Assembly (NCBI RefSeq): GCF_039525805.1 | Contig: NZ_BAAAHZ010000007.1 | Strand: one strand, 5' to 3' | DNA length: 64,000 nt | From: Dietzia natronolimnaea | GTDB taxonomy: Bacteria > Actinomycetota > Actinomycetes > Mycobacteriales > Mycobacteriaceae | Shown here: one piece after another, positions 1-8,592 of the stretch | Layout: every line of letters starts with the position of its first letter | Numbering within the stretch: the stretch's first letter is position 1 | Notes under the pieces: model-generated | The model's database searches: none | What the model saw: only the letters and a program-made list of their open reading frames with translations | Told to the model about the DNA's origin: nothing | Translations under genes and position numbers: made by a program

Positions 1-1
1 A

Positions 2-112
2 CTCGCCGAGACCGAGCGCCTCCTCAACATCCGCCCCCGAGCCTCCCTCGGCTTCCACAGCCCGCATGCGAAGATGACCGAACTAATCGACGGTGTTGCG
101 CTAGCTCCCTGA
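2..112 (+). mobile_element. C-terminal end of an IS30-family transposase (partial)
   Basis: The frame from base 2 encodes 36 residues before TGA at 110-112. It contains LLNIRPRASLGFHSP, which resembles the conserved C-terminal NxRPRxxLGxxTP region of IS30-family transposases. The gene enters from the left edge, so the catalytic DDE domain is not visible. The last codons and the following bases (about 90-120) probably include the right terminal inverted repeat, since IS30 ends commonly overlap the transposase stop; the other end needed to prove this lies outside the window. Confidence 0.72.
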
Positions 113-191
113 GACTGCCCTCGGCCGATGCGTGCGGGACGCTCTTGTCGACGGGGTGGAGCGTCGCGAATGCGGGACGTCGCGGCTCCCG

Positions 192-1895
192 TCAGAGCTG
201 CTCGGCGACCTTCTTGCGCAGGACCTTGCCCATCGGGTTGGTGGGCAGCTCGCTTAGCGCCACGAACTCCCGGGGGACTTTGTACCCGGCGAGTGAGGCC
301 TTGCAGTGGGCGCGCAGGGCCGGGGCGTCGAGCTCGGTGCCCGGTTCGAGCACGACCGCGGCCACGACCTGCTCGCCCCCGTCCGGCCCGCGCCGGCCCA
401 CCACCGCGCAGTCGGCCACGCCCGGGGCCCTGCGCAGGACCGCCTCCACCTCGGAGGGGTAGACGTTGAACCCGCCGGTGACGATCATCTCCTTGATGCG
501 GTCCACCACGTGGAGGAAGCCGTCGGCGTCCTGCACCACCACGTCGCCGGTGCGCAGCCAGCCCTCGTGGAAGGTCTCGGCGGTGGCCGCGGGGTTGCGC
601 CAGTAACCCGGGAAGACCTGCGGGCCTCTGACCAACAGCTCGCCGGGCTCGCCCCGGTCGGCGTCGACGGTGGGGTCGTCCTTGTGGGCGACGCGGACGT
701 CGGTGTCCGGGAAGGGGACGCCGATGCTGCCGGCCCGCCTCGCCGTCGACATGGGGTTGCCCACCGTAATGGGCGAGGTCTCGGTCATGCCGTACCCCTC
801 CACGAGCAGGCCCCCGGTCGCGGCCTCCCACCTCTCGATGAGCTCGTCGGGCAGGCTCATCGCGCCCGAGAACGAGTGGCGTACGCCCCGGAGCGTGATC
901 CCCCGCCGGTCGGCCTCCTCGAGGATCTTGGAGTAGATCGGCGGGACCGCCGGGATGAAGGTGGGCAGGTCCTTGGCGAATATCGGCATGATGAGGGCCA
1001 TGTCGGGTGTCGGCACGAGTTGGAGCCGTGCGCCCTTGGCGATGCCGAACACCACGCACATCGTCACCCCGTAGGCGTGGAACATCGGCAGCGAGGCCAG
1101 GAACCGCTCCCGCCCCGGTTCGAGGTCGGGCACCCAGGCCTCGCCCATCTTGGCGTTGGCCACGAGGTTGGCGTGGGAGAGCGTGGCTCCCTTGGGTGTC
1201 CCGGTGGTGCCGGAGGTGTACAGGATCAGCGCGAGGTCGTCGGCCTCAGGGCGCGGGTGGGAGAAGTCCAGCTCGGGCCCGGTCTCCAGCTCGCGCCAGT
1301 CCAGCGTCCCGGGAGCGGGCGCGGAGAGCTTGGCCCGCGAGGCGCGGAGCGACGGGACGGGCAGGAGCTTCAGCGCCAGGCGCTTGGCCGCGGGGAGCTC
1401 GTCGAGCAGGTCGACGGCGACGATGTGCTCGATCTCCGTGCCGGGGCGGTCGGCCAGCTCGCGCACCATCCCGGCGACGACGTTCCAGGTCACCACCACC
1501 CTCGCGCCGTGGTCGGCGAACGGGCCCTCGAGCTCGTCGGCGGTGTAGAGCGGGTTGTGCTCCACCACGATCGCGCCGATCCGAAGCGCGGCGTAGAACA
1601 CCACGATCCCCTGCGGACAGTTGGGCAGCAGGACCGCGACCCGGTCCCCGCGCCCCACCCCGAGGCGACGCAGTCCCTCGGCCGCGTGGCGGACCCGGCT
1701 GCCGATCTCCGAGTAGGGAGTCAGTCGGCCGAAGAACTCGGTCGCGGGCCGGTCGGCGTAGGTGCGCACAGCGTCGTCGAACTGGTCGATGAGCGTGGTG
1801 GTGCCGTAGTCGAGGTCGTGTGTGGTGCCCGGGGTGTAGTGGGCGGTCCACGGCCGGTCGGGTCGATCGGGGGTGTCTCCGGCGTGTGTGGTCAT
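192..1895 (-). CDS. Long-chain fatty-acid--CoA ligase (FadD-type)
   Basis: 567 residues, the usual size for bacterial acyl-CoA synthetases. It adenylates a fatty acid with ATP and transfers the acyl group to CoA, feeding beta-oxidation or lipid synthesis in the cytoplasm. Visible motifs in order: P-loop YTSGTTGTPKGATLS near residue 226, VEGYGMTETSP near 365, GELLVRG and GWLRTGDVV near 440, the hinge DRIKEMIVTGGFNVYPSEVE near 465, and the C-terminal catalytic-lysine region NPMGKVLRKKV. The ATG at 1893-1895 has a TACGGT-like -10 (ACCGTA on the plus strand, 1902-1907) six nt upstream and no ribosome site, so the mRNA is probably leaderless. It is divergent from gpmA. Chain-length specificity cannot be read from sequence. 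Confidence 0.93.
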   Translation of the reverse strand: MTTHAGDTPDRPDRPWTAHYTPGTTHDLDYGTTTLIDQFDDAVRTYADRPATEFFGRLTPYSEIGSRVRHAAEGLRRLGVGRGDRVAVLLPNCPQGIVVFYAALRIGAIVVEHNPLYTADELEGPFADHGARVVVTWNVVAGMVRELADRPGTEIEHIVAVDLLDELPAAKRLALKLLPVPSLRASRAKLSAPAPGTLDWRELETGPELDFSHPRPEADDLALILYTSGTTGTPKGATLSHANLVANAKMGEAWVPDLEPGRERFLASLPMFHAYGVTMCVVFGIAKGARLQLVPTPDMALIMPIFAKDLPTFIPAVPPIYSKILEEADRRGITLRGVRHSFSGAMSLPDELIERWEAATGGLLVEGYGMTETSPITVGNPMSTARRAGSIGVPFPDTDVRVAHKDDPTVDADRGEPGELLVRGPQVFPGYWRNPAATAETFHEGWLRTGDVVVQDADGFLHVVDRIKEMIVTGGFNVYPSEVEAVLRRAPGVADCAVVGRRGPDGGEQVVAAVVLEPGTELDAPALRAHCKASLAGYKVPREFVALSELPTNPMGKVLRKKVAEQL

Positions 1896-1901
1896 GTCTG
1901 C

Positions 1902-1930
1902 ACCGTAGTCCTCGGGCGTCGGGTCATAAT
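1902..1930. promoter_or_regulatory. Divergent leaderless promoters fadD-type gene / gpmA
   Basis: Minus-strand -10 TACGGT (1907-1902) lies six nt from the ligase ATG. Plus-strand -10 CATAAT (1925-1930) lies six nt from the gpmA ATG. Neither start has a Shine-Dalgarno sequence. No good -35 is visible for either, as is common for mycobacterial-type SigA promoters. Confidence 0.55.
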
Positions 1931-1936
1931 GACCGT

Positions 1937-2686
1937 ATGGCTTACGGAACCCTCGTCCTGCTGCGTCACGGTCAGTCCACGTGGAACGCCTCCAACCAGT
2001 TCACCGGATGGGTCGATGTGGACCTCACCGACCTCGGCCGCGAGGAGGCGGTCCGCGGCGGCAGACTCCTCGCCGAGGAGGGCATCCTCCCGGACGTGCT
2101 GTACACCTCGCTGCTGCGTCGGGCCATCACCACGGCCAACATCGCGCTGGACGCCTGCGACCGGCACTGGATCCCCGTGGTGCGGCACTGGAAGCTCAAC
2201 GAGCGGCACTACGGCAAGCTCCAGGGCCTCAACAAAGCGGAGATCAAGGACGAGTTCGGCGACGAGCGGTTCATGCTCTGGCGTCGGAGCTACGACACGC
2301 CGCCGCCGGCGATCGATGCGGACAACGAGTACTCGCAGTCGGCGGACCCCCGCTACGCGGACCTGCCGGAGGTGCCGCTGACCGAGTGCCTCAAGGACGT
2401 GGTGGACCGCTTCATCCCGTACTACGCGGCCGAGATCGCGCCGCAGCTGGCGGAGGGTAAGACGGTCATGGTGGCCGCGCACGGGAACTCGTTGCGCGCA
2501 CTGGTCAAGCACCTCGACGGCATCTCCGACGAGGACATCGCGGGCCTGAACATCCCCACCGGCATCCCGCTGGTCTACCGCTTCGACGACTCCGGTCTGG
2601 TCTCCAACCCGGGGGGCACCTACCTCGACCCGGAGGCCGCGGCCGCGGGAGCCGCGGCCGTCGCCAGCCAGGGCGCCCAGAAGTAG
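1937..2686 (+). CDS. gpmA: 2,3-bisphosphoglycerate-dependent phosphoglycerate mutase
   Basis: 249 residues. It interconverts 3- and 2-phosphoglycerate in glycolysis and gluconeogenesis through a phosphohistidine. The N-terminal signature LVLLRHGQSTWN carries the catalytic His11; NERHYGKLQGLNKAE holds the acid/base Glu; AAHGNSLRALVKHL supplies the second His. Length and motif order match dPGM enzymes throughout. The start at 1937 gives the family N-terminus and sits six nt after CATAAT, suggesting a leaderless transcript. A perfect hairpin at 2712-2754 ends the unit. The position just before senX3-regX3 is the classic mycobacterial arrangement. Confidence 0.97.
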   Translation: MAYGTLVLLRHGQSTWNASNQFTGWVDVDLTDLGREEAVRGGRLLAEEGILPDVLYTSLLRRAITTANIALDACDRHWIPVVRHWKLNERHYGKLQGLNKAEIKDEFGDERFMLWRRSYDTPPPAIDADNEYSQSADPRYADLPEVPLTECLKDVVDRFIPYYAAEIAPQLAEGKTVMVAAHGNSLRALVKHLDGISDEDIAGLNIPTGIPLVYRFDDSGLVSNPGGTYLDPEAAAAGAAAVASQGAQK

Positions 2687-2711
2687 GTGTCGCTCCGGTG
2701 AACACGCGGCG

Positions 2712-2754
2712 AACCCCCGTCCACCTGCGGACTTCCCGCAGATGGACGGGGGTT
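2712..2754 (+). terminator. Strong hairpin after gpmA
   Basis: Arms AACCCCCGTCCA and TGGACGGGGGTT are perfectly complementary, with an inner stem CTGCGG/CCGCAG. No U-tract follows, as is usual for actinobacterial terminators. It separates gpmA from senX3. Confidence 0.8.
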
Positions 2755-2784
2755 CTCCGTTGTGGTCGCCGATTCGCCGCACCG

Positions 2785-2800
2785 TAGTATCTGCCTCGTG
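2785..2800 (+). promoter_or_regulatory. Leaderless promoter and start of senX3
   Basis: -10 TAGTAT at 2785-2790 is seven nt before GTG at 2798. This supports the 2798 GTG rather than the in-frame ATG at 2762, which would lie upstream of the promoter. Confidence 0.6.
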
Positions 2801-3994
2801 CAGGTCAGTCTCGGGATCGCCCTCGCGATCATCGCCGCAGTGGTCGGCTTTGTCGTCGGCGGGTTCGTCGTCCCCCGGCTCAACGCCCGCCGTGAGCTCC
2901 GGCTCGCCGAGCAGCAGGGTCCGAGCCGGTTGGAGGTCCTGCGGGCGGTGTACCACCAGGCGCCGTACGCGCTCGCCGTGGTGGACCGACACCAGGACGT
3001 GGTGCTCTACAACCGTCGCGCCGCGGAGCTGGGCATCGTGGACGACCGGCTCCTGGTGGACCCGGTGTGGCGCGCGGCCGAGATCACCTTCGCCGGCGGC
3101 GAGCCCTCGGCGTTCGACCTGCCCGCCAAGGTCATCACGGGCCGTCGCCGCATCCCGTCGGTGAGCGGCCGCAGCGAGATCCTCGGCGGCCACCTCGGTC
3201 AGTTCGCGGTGGTGTTCGCCGACGACGACTCCGAGCAGCGGCGCATGGAGGCCGCCCGGCGCGACTTCGTGGCCAACGTCTCCCACGAGCTCAAGACGCC
3301 GGTGGGGGCCATGGCCGTGTTGGCCGAGGCGCTGCTGGAGTCCAAGGACGACCCGGAGTCGGTCGAGTACTTCGGCGGCCGCGTGGTGAGCGAGGCCCAC
3401 AGGCTGGGCAAGATGGTCTCCGAGCTCATCGAGCTGTCCCGGCTCCAGGGCGCCGAGCGGATCCGCGATCCCGAGCCGGTGGACGTGGACGCCGTGGTGG
3501 ACGAGGCCATGCGCAGGTCGGCGTCCGCGGCGGAGGCGGCCGGGATCGAGCTGATCACCGACGCGCCCTCCGGGCTCGAGATCTCGGGCGACTGGACCCT
3601 GCTGGTCACCGCGTTGACCAACCTCATCTCCAACGCCGTCAACTACTCGCCGGAGCGCACCCCGGTCTCGATCACGCGGGCGCTCGACGGGGACACCGTG
3701 ATGCTGCGGGTCACCGACCGGGGGATCGGTATCGCGCCCGAGCACCAGACCCGCGTGTTCGAACGGTTCTTCCGCGTGGACAAGGCCCGGTCCCGGGCCA
3801 CCGGCGGGACCGGGCTGGGGTTGGCGATCGTCAAGCACGTCGCCCAGAACCACAACGGCGGCGTCAGCATCTGGAGCAGGCCCGGGACCGGGTCCACGTT
3901 CACACTCGAACTCCCGGCCCATGTGGAGCCGGGTGGCGAGGGGGCCCCGCCCCCCGCCGAGCACGACCAACAAGGAGAGGACCAGGTGCCGTGA
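2798..3994 (+). CDS. senX3: Sensor histidine kinase SenX3
   Basis: 398 residues. It is the membrane sensor of the phosphate-responsive SenX3-RegX3 two-component system. One hydrophobic segment covers residues 5-25, followed by a PAS-like region (about 45-145), the HisKA box ANVSHELKTP with phospho-acceptor His163, and an HATPase_c domain with N-box NLISNAVNYSPE, DRGIGIAPEH, the F-box ERFFRVDKARSR and the G-box TGGTGLGLAIVKH. The C-terminal tail is acidic and proline-rich. In M. tuberculosis SenX3 acts with the Pst/PhoU system. The last codons overlap regX3 by 4 bp (GTGA), implying coupled translation. Confidence 0.95.
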   Translation: MQVSLGIALAIIAAVVGFVVGGFVVPRLNARRELRLAEQQGPSRLEVLRAVYHQAPYALAVVDRHQDVVLYNRRAAELGIVDDRLLVDPVWRAAEITFAGGEPSAFDLPAKVITGRRRIPSVSGRSEILGGHLGQFAVVFADDDSEQRRMEAARRDFVANVSHELKTPVGAMAVLAEALLESKDDPESVEYFGGRVVSEAHRLGKMVSELIELSRLQGAERIRDPEPVDVDAVVDEAMRRSASAAEAAGIELITDAPSGLEISGDWTLLVTALTNLISNAVNYSPERTPVSITRALDGDTVMLRVTDRGIGIAPEHQTRVFERFFRVDKARSRATGGTGLGLAIVKHVAQNHNGGVSIWSRPGTGSTFTLELPAHVEPGGEGAPPPAEHDQQGEDQVP

Positions 3995-4680
3995 CCAGGG
4001 TGCTGATCGTAGAGGACGAGGCTTCGCTCGCGGATCCGTTGGCGTTCCTCCTACGCAAGGAGGGCTTCGAGGTCACCATCGCCGGCGACGGCCCGACCGC
4101 GCTGGAGAGCTTCGACGCGGAGGGCGCGGACATCGTGTTGCTGGACCTCATGCTCCCGGGCATGTCCGGAACCGATGTGTGCAAGCGCCTGCGGGTGACC
4201 TCGAGCGTCCCGGTCATCATGGTGACCGCGCGGGACAGCGAGATCGACAAGGTGGTCGGGCTGGAGTTGGGGGCCGACGACTACGTGACCAAGCCCTACT
4301 CGGCCCGCGAACTCATCGCCCGCATCCGGGCCGTGCTCAGGCGCGGCGCGGACACGGAGGGAGACCAGCCGGACGACATCGGTGTCCTGGAATCGGGCCC
4401 GGTGCGCCTGGACATCGAACGGCACACGGTGACCGTCCGCGGGTCGGTGGTGACCCTCCCGCTCAAGGAGTTCGACCTGCTCGAGTACCTGCTGCGCAAC
4501 TCGGGCCGGGTGCTCACCCGCGGTCAGCTGATCGACCGCGTCTGGGGGTCGGACTACGTGGGCGACACCAAGACTCTGGACGTCCACGTCAAGCGGCTGC
4601 GCTCGAAGATCGAGCAGGACCCGGGCAAGCCGGTCCACCTGGTGACGGTCCGGGGCCTGGGCTACAAGTTCGAGGGCTGA
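3991..4680 (+). CDS. regX3: Response regulator RegX3
   Basis: 229 residues, OmpR/PhoB family. The receiver domain holds the acidic pocket (VEDEAS), phospho-acceptor Asp52 in LLDLMLPG, the T/K switch residues (VTARDSE, DDYVTKPYS), and then a winged-helix DNA-binding domain (about 130-227) with LTRGQLIDRVWGSDYVGD and the VRGLGYKFEG end. GTG 3991 overlaps the senX3 stop and is preceded by AAGGAGAGG (3971-3979), a good ribosome site. It is expected to activate phosphate-starvation genes. Two 22-bp direct repeats start at its stop codon. Confidence 0.96.
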   Translation: MTRVLIVEDEASLADPLAFLLRKEGFEVTIAGDGPTALESFDAEGADIVLLDLMLPGMSGTDVCKRLRVTSSVPVIMVTARDSEIDKVVGLELGADDYVTKPYSARELIARIRAVLRRGADTEGDQPDDIGVLESGPVRLDIERHTVTVRGSVVTLPLKEFDLLEYLLRNSGRVLTRGQLIDRVWGSDYVGDTKTLDVHVKRLRSKIEQDPGKPVHLVTVRGLGYKFEG

Positions 4681-4729
4681 CCGGCTCGTCCGGTCCGGAG
4701 CGGGATTTGACCGGCTCGTCCGGTCCGGA
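4678..4729 (+). repeat. Two 22-bp direct repeats after regX3
   Basis: TGACCGGCTCGTCCGGTCC plus GGA occurs at 4678-4699 and again at 4708-4729, a 30-bp period. Each copy contains a small hairpin, ACCGG-CTCGT-CCGGT. The first copy begins with the regX3 stop codon. It may act as tandem weak terminators between convergent genes, or may be a simple duplication. Confidence 0.7.
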
Positions 4730-4743
4730 ATGGGAGTGGTCGA

Positions 4744-5586
4744 CTAGGGAGTCGCCCGCTCCGTCGCGGGGTGCACGGCGACGATCCCCAGCTGGCGGCG
4801 GCGCCGGCACGCCGCGGCCAGCACCTCGTAGCAGTCGGCCCCCAGCAACTCCACCAGCTCGTCGCGCAGTGAGACGAACACCGGGTCGGCCCCGACGTGC
4901 GCCTCGGGCGATCCGGTGCAGTACCAGTCGAGGTCCAGCCCGCCGGGGCCCCAGCCGCGGCGGTCGTACTCGCCGATACGGGTGTGGAGGACCTCCACCT
5001 CGTCGGGCCGGGTCTCCCACTCCTGCGTGCGGCGGATGGGCAGTTGCCAGCACACGTCCGGCTTCGACTCGGGCAGGGTCCGCCCCGTCCTCAGCGCCAT
5101 GTGGTGCAGGGCGCAGCCCGAGCCGGCCGGGAAGCCGACGTCGTTGAAGAACACGCATCGCCCGCCGTGGCGCCGCGTCCGCAGGGCGGGCTCGGGCTCG
5201 CCGTCGTCCCCGGTGAGCTCGTCCTCTTCCAGCCACGGCTCGAGATCGCCGCCCTCGGCCTCCGCGGCCTCCAGCGCGGCCCCACGGTGCTGCCAGTCCT
5301 CGGGTCCCAGGAGTTCGACGTTCACGGTCAGTCGCGCGCGGTCGTCGTCGTCACACAGGAACGCCCCGTGCGTACAACAGCCGGAGTCGGGCTGGTCGGC
5401 CTCGATGCCGTGGCAGGCCGGGGTGCCGAACACGCAGGTCCACGAGGACAGCAGCCAGGTCATGTCCGCGGAGACGAGGTGCTGGTCGTTCGCGGGGTCC
5501 GGGAAGGTGTACCACTCGCGGGGGAAGTCGAGGGGGACTTCCGCGGCGGGCGCGCCCGGGGTGCTGGTGCGTTCGGTGGCGGTCAC
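4744..5586 (-). CDS. Conserved cysteine-rich protein of unknown function (Rv0495c-type)
   Basis: 280 residues, no signal peptide or membrane segment. Between residues 50 and 85 it carries several cysteines (SWTCVFG, PACHG, DSGCCTHGAFLC), then RCVFFNDVGFPAGSGCALH near 150, DVCWQLP and DWYCTGSPEAHVG. This pattern suggests a metal site or an iron-sulfur cluster; no enzyme family is recognised. Position opposite ppx, after senX3-regX3, corresponds to M. tuberculosis Rv0495c. The GTG at 5584-5586 has a TACGGT-like -10 (ACCGTA on plus, 5595-5600) eight nt upstream. It shares a divergent promoter region with ppx. Function is unknown; the metal site is inference. Confidence 0.85.
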   Translation of the reverse strand: MTATERTSTPGAPAAEVPLDFPREWYTFPDPANDQHLVSADMTWLLSSWTCVFGTPACHGIEADQPDSGCCTHGAFLCDDDDRARLTVNVELLGPEDWQHRGAALEAAEAEGGDLEPWLEEDELTGDDGEPEPALRTRRHGGRCVFFNDVGFPAGSGCALHHMALRTGRTLPESKPDVCWQLPIRRTQEWETRPDEVEVLHTRIGEYDRRGWGPGGLDLDWYCTGSPEAHVGADPVFVSLRDELVELLGADCYEVLAAACRRRRQLGIVAVHPATERATP

Positions 5587-5619
5587 AACCTGCGACCGTA
5601 GACCGTTTAGGGTGGGCGT

Positions 5620-6567
5620 GTGAGATTAGGTGTCCTGGACGTCGGGAGCAACACGGTCCATTTCGTGGTGGTCGACGCCCATCGGGGCGGGCACCCCACG
5701 CCCATGAACGACTCCAAGACCCGTCTGCGGCTGATCGAGTACCTCGATGAGGACGACAACATCTCGAAGACCGGCGTCGCCCGGCTGATCGACGCGGTCA
5801 ACGAGGCCGCCGATCTGGCCAAGGCCACCAAGTGCCGCGAGGTCATGGCCCTGGCGACCTCGGCGGTGCGCGACGCCGCCAATTCGGACGCGGTGCTCGA
5901 GAAGGTCGAGAAGGAGACCGGGATCGCGTTGCGCGTGCTCTCCGGCGAGGACGAGGCGCGGATGACCTTCCTGGCCGCCCGCCGGTGGTTCGGCTGGAGC
6001 GCCGGTCGGATCGTCAACCTCGACATCGGTGGTGGCTCGCTCGAACTCACGAGCGGCGAGGACGAGCTGCCCGAGCACGCCTTCAGCCTGCCCCTGGGCG
6101 CCGGCCGGCTGACGCACGACTGGTTCAAGACCGACCCGCCCGAACGCAAGCGCATCAACCAGCTGCGTGATTTCATCGACGCCGAGCTGGAGGGCCCCGC
6201 CCGGGACCTGCGGGCGGCCGGCACCCCCGACCTGGCCTGTGCCACCTCCAAGACGTTCCGCACGCTGGCGCGGCTCACCGGCGCGGCGCCGTCGTCGGAG
6301 GGGCCGCGGGTGGAGCGGATCCTCACCGCGTCGGGTCTGCGGCAGGTGATCGCCTTTATCTCTCGCATGACGGCCGCCGACAGGGCAGAGTTGGAGGGCA
6401 TCAGCTCTGACCGGTCCCATCAAGTGGTCGCGGGAGCGCTGGTGGCGGAGGCGTCGATGAGGGCTCTGGGGTTGGAAAGTGTGAAAATCTGCCCGTGGGC
6501 TCTGCGGGAGGGGCTCATTCTGCAGCGTCTCGACCGGGACGCGGGCGGCGACGGAAAGGGGAGCTGA
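5620..6567 (+). CDS. ppx: Ppx/GppA-family exopolyphosphatase / guanosine pentaphosphatase
   Basis: 315 residues of the ASKHA fold. It hydrolyses terminal phosphate from polyphosphate and/or pppGpp. Phosphate-1 motif LGVLDVGSNTVHFVVVD is at residues 2-18; phosphate-2 motif NLDIGGGSLELTSG is near 132. The protein is short, lacking the C-terminal HD-like domain of long Ppx enzymes, as in mycobacterial Ppx1 (Rv0496). GTG 5620 follows TAGGGT (5608-5613) by six nt, so it is probably leaderless. The gene downstream starts two bases after its stop. Its closeness to SenX3-RegX3 fits a role in phosphate economy. Confidence 0.93.
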   Translation: MRLGVLDVGSNTVHFVVVDAHRGGHPTPMNDSKTRLRLIEYLDEDDNISKTGVARLIDAVNEAADLAKATKCREVMALATSAVRDAANSDAVLEKVEKETGIALRVLSGEDEARMTFLAARRWFGWSAGRIVNLDIGGGSLELTSGEDELPEHAFSLPLGAGRLTHDWFKTDPPERKRINQLRDFIDAELEGPARDLRAAGTPDLACATSKTFRTLARLTGAAPSSEGPRVERILTASGLRQVIAFISRMTAADRAELEGISSDRSHQVVAGALVAEASMRALGLESVKICPWALREGLILQRLDRDAGGDGKGS

Positions 6568-6568
6568 G

Positions 6569-8404
6569 ATGGCCGAGGATCAGGACGGTCAGCAGATCAC
6601 CGTGGCGGAGCTGCTCAAGCGCATGGGCGCCGAGCAGTCGGACGCGGCCGCACCCAAGGGGCGCCGGCACCGGCGGGCCGACGAGGGCGGCAGCGGCGTG
6701 AGCGTCTCCGAGCTCACCGGCGAGATCCCGCGGATCACCGACGACACCGAGCTCAGCAGCCGCGCCGCGCGCCGCCGGGCCCGCGAGGCCGAGGAGACGG
6801 CCGCGGGGGAGAAGACCCCCGAGACGACGACGAGTTCGCCCTCCTCCCCGGCGGTGCGGCGACCCGGGTCGGCGGATCGAGCCGCGACTCCGGGCACGGA
6901 CGCGACGGCCGGGCCCGCGAGCGCTCCCACCGCCGGGAGCGGGGCTGCTCGGACGCCGGGGCGGCGACGGGCGCCGGAGACGGATGACTCAGGTGAGGGC
7001 CGTGCGCAGGCCGCGGAGGCGCCCGGGAGGCGCAGGGCACAGACGCCCGCCGCGTCGACCCCGCCGCAGGCACCGGCTCAGCCGGGCTCACAGGCTCAGC
7101 CGCAGTCGCAGGCGGGCCCCACCGCGCCCTCGCGGACCGCGCCGCAGCCCCGGACTCCGCAGACGCAGACCCCGCAGCAGCAGACCCCGCCGCCGGCGTC
7201 CGAGCAGGCTCCTCAGCAGCAGACCCCGCCGCCGGCCGACCACGATTCGTCCGCCGACTCCGGCAGGAAGGGTGGCCTGCGCGGACTGCTCGGCCGCAAG
7301 CGCAAGGACAAGGACAAGGATTCGGACCGGGCGCAGCCCGGGACTCCCGGTGTCCGGCCGGGCCCGGCGGGGCGTTCGGAGACCACGCCCGGCGTCGCCG
7401 CCGGTGCCGCGGCAGGTGTCGCCGGCGCCGCCGCTGCCGGAGTGGCCGCGTCGAGGAGCGAGGCGGACGCGGCCCGGTCGGCCACGCCGCAGGCCGACGG
7501 TCGCCCGTCGGGACCGTCGGGTGACCGTCCCGCCCCGACCGTGCCGGTGAAGAAGGCCGACGCGCCGACCGCCTCCATGCCGATCGCCTCCGCACCGTCC
7601 GCGGCCCCGGCTCCCACGTCGGGAGCGCGGCCCACCGCCGCGGCGACGCCCTCAGGCGCATCGACCTCGGCGTCGGGGCAGAAGCCCGCTGAGCAGAAGA
7701 CGGCAGAGCAGAAGCCCGCGCCCGCCGCCACGTCGGCGTCCACGACCGGCACCGGGTCCGCTCCCGCGGGGGCGGCAGGGCAGTGGGGTGTCCCGTCGGG
7801 CAGCGGCTCGACCGCACACAAGGCCCCCGATGCGCCGACCGGGGACGCCGCCGGTGCCGCCACGGGTCCAGCCGCCGCGGGAGCAGCCGCCGCGGGAGCA
7901 GCCGCCGCAGGGGCCGCCACGGGAGCAGCCGCCGCAGGCGCAGCGACCGCCGGCGCCGCACGGGACGAGCACGCCACGCCCGCGCAGGCGACCCCCGCGC
8001 ACACAGGCCCGGCGCAGGCGACCCCGGCCCGGGGTTCAGTCGCCCAGGCGGCCCCGGCGCACCACCGGGCGACCCCCCGTCCCGACACCACGACCGACCT
8101 CGACCCGGCTCACGCGCCAGAGGGCGCCGAGCCGGCCGTGCGCTCGTCCACGACGGAATGGCTGGTCCTCGTGGCGCAGGTGCTGGCCTCGGGCGTCGCG
8201 GGCGCAGCGCTGTTCATCGGCTTCCAGCTGCTGTGGCGCGACCTGCCGTGGGTAGCCATGGCCCTGGCGCTCGTGGTGATCGTCGGACTGGTCGCCATGG
8301 TCCGGGTCCTGCGCAGGTCGAACGACATGGTCAGCATCGCCCTCGCGGTGATCGTCGGCCTGGGCGTGACCTGCGGGCCACTGTTGCTCAGAGCGGTCAC
8401 CTGA
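6569..8404 (+). CDS. Pro/Ala-rich membrane protein (Rv0497-type)
   Basis: 611 residues. A short folded-looking N-terminus (EDQDGQQITVAELLKRMGAE, then KGRRHRRADEGG) resembles Rv0497 homologues. A low-complexity Ala/Pro/Gln/Thr linker follows, from about 70 to 520, with a basic island GRKRKDKDKDSD near 240 and alanine-glycine repeats near 430-470. Three membrane segments close the protein: LVLVAQVLASGVAGAALFIGF, WVAMALALVVIVGLVAMV and MVSIALAVIVGLGVTCG. The topology suggests a long, probably cytoplasmic, disordered arm on a membrane anchor. RBS AAAGGGGA precedes ATG 6569. It is translationally linked to ppx. Function is unknown. Confidence 0.85.
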   Translation: MAEDQDGQQITVAELLKRMGAEQSDAAAPKGRRHRRADEGGSGVSVSELTGEIPRITDDTELSSRAARRRAREAEETAAGEKTPETTTSSPSSPAVRRPGSADRAATPGTDATAGPASAPTAGSGAARTPGRRRAPETDDSGEGRAQAAEAPGRRRAQTPAASTPPQAPAQPGSQAQPQSQAGPTAPSRTAPQPRTPQTQTPQQQTPPPASEQAPQQQTPPPADHDSSADSGRKGGLRGLLGRKRKDKDKDSDRAQPGTPGVRPGPAGRSETTPGVAAGAAAGVAGAAAAGVAASRSEADAARSATPQADGRPSGPSGDRPAPTVPVKKADAPTASMPIASAPSAAPAPTSGARPTAAATPSGASTSASGQKPAEQKTAEQKPAPAATSASTTGTGSAPAGAAGQWGVPSGSGSTAHKAPDAPTGDAAGAATGPAAAGAAAAGAAAAGAATGAAAAGAATAGAARDEHATPAQATPAHTGPAQATPARGSVAQAAPAHHRATPRPDTTTDLDPAHAPEGAEPAVRSSTTEWLVLVAQVLASGVAGAALFIGFQLLWRDLPWVAMALALVVIVGLVAMVRVLRRSNDMVSIALAVIVGLGVTCGPLLLRAVT

Positions 8405-8426
8405 CCGGCCCCCACGACCCGTCACC

Positions 8427-8460
8427 ACTCCGCCCGCACCCCCCACGGTGCGGGCGGAGT
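8427..8460 (+). terminator. Perfect 14-bp hairpin terminator
   Basis: Arms ACTCCGCCCGCACC (8427-8440) and GGTGCGGGCGGAGT (8447-8460) with a six-base loop. It ends the ppx/membrane-protein unit. Confidence 0.82.
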
Positions 8461-8532
8461 CGTCTGCGCACCCGCCCGCCGAACCCCGAGCGGCCGTCGG
8501 CCGCGTCGACGCCGGCCACGCGAGCGGTGTGG

Positions 8533-8554
8533 GGCTGATCCCGCGGGATCAGCC
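8533..8554. promoter_or_regulatory. 22-bp perfect palindrome upstream of proC
   Basis: Half-site GGCTGATCCCG is followed directly by its exact complement CGGGATCAGCC. It is centred about 50 bp before the proC start and just upstream of the putative -10 (CACTGT, 8580-8585), where an operator or activator site would sit. It has no loop, so it is unlikely to be a terminator. Confidence 0.5.
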
Positions 8555-8592
8555 GTGCAGGACCACCGGGGGTGTGTGGCACTGTTGTGGGC

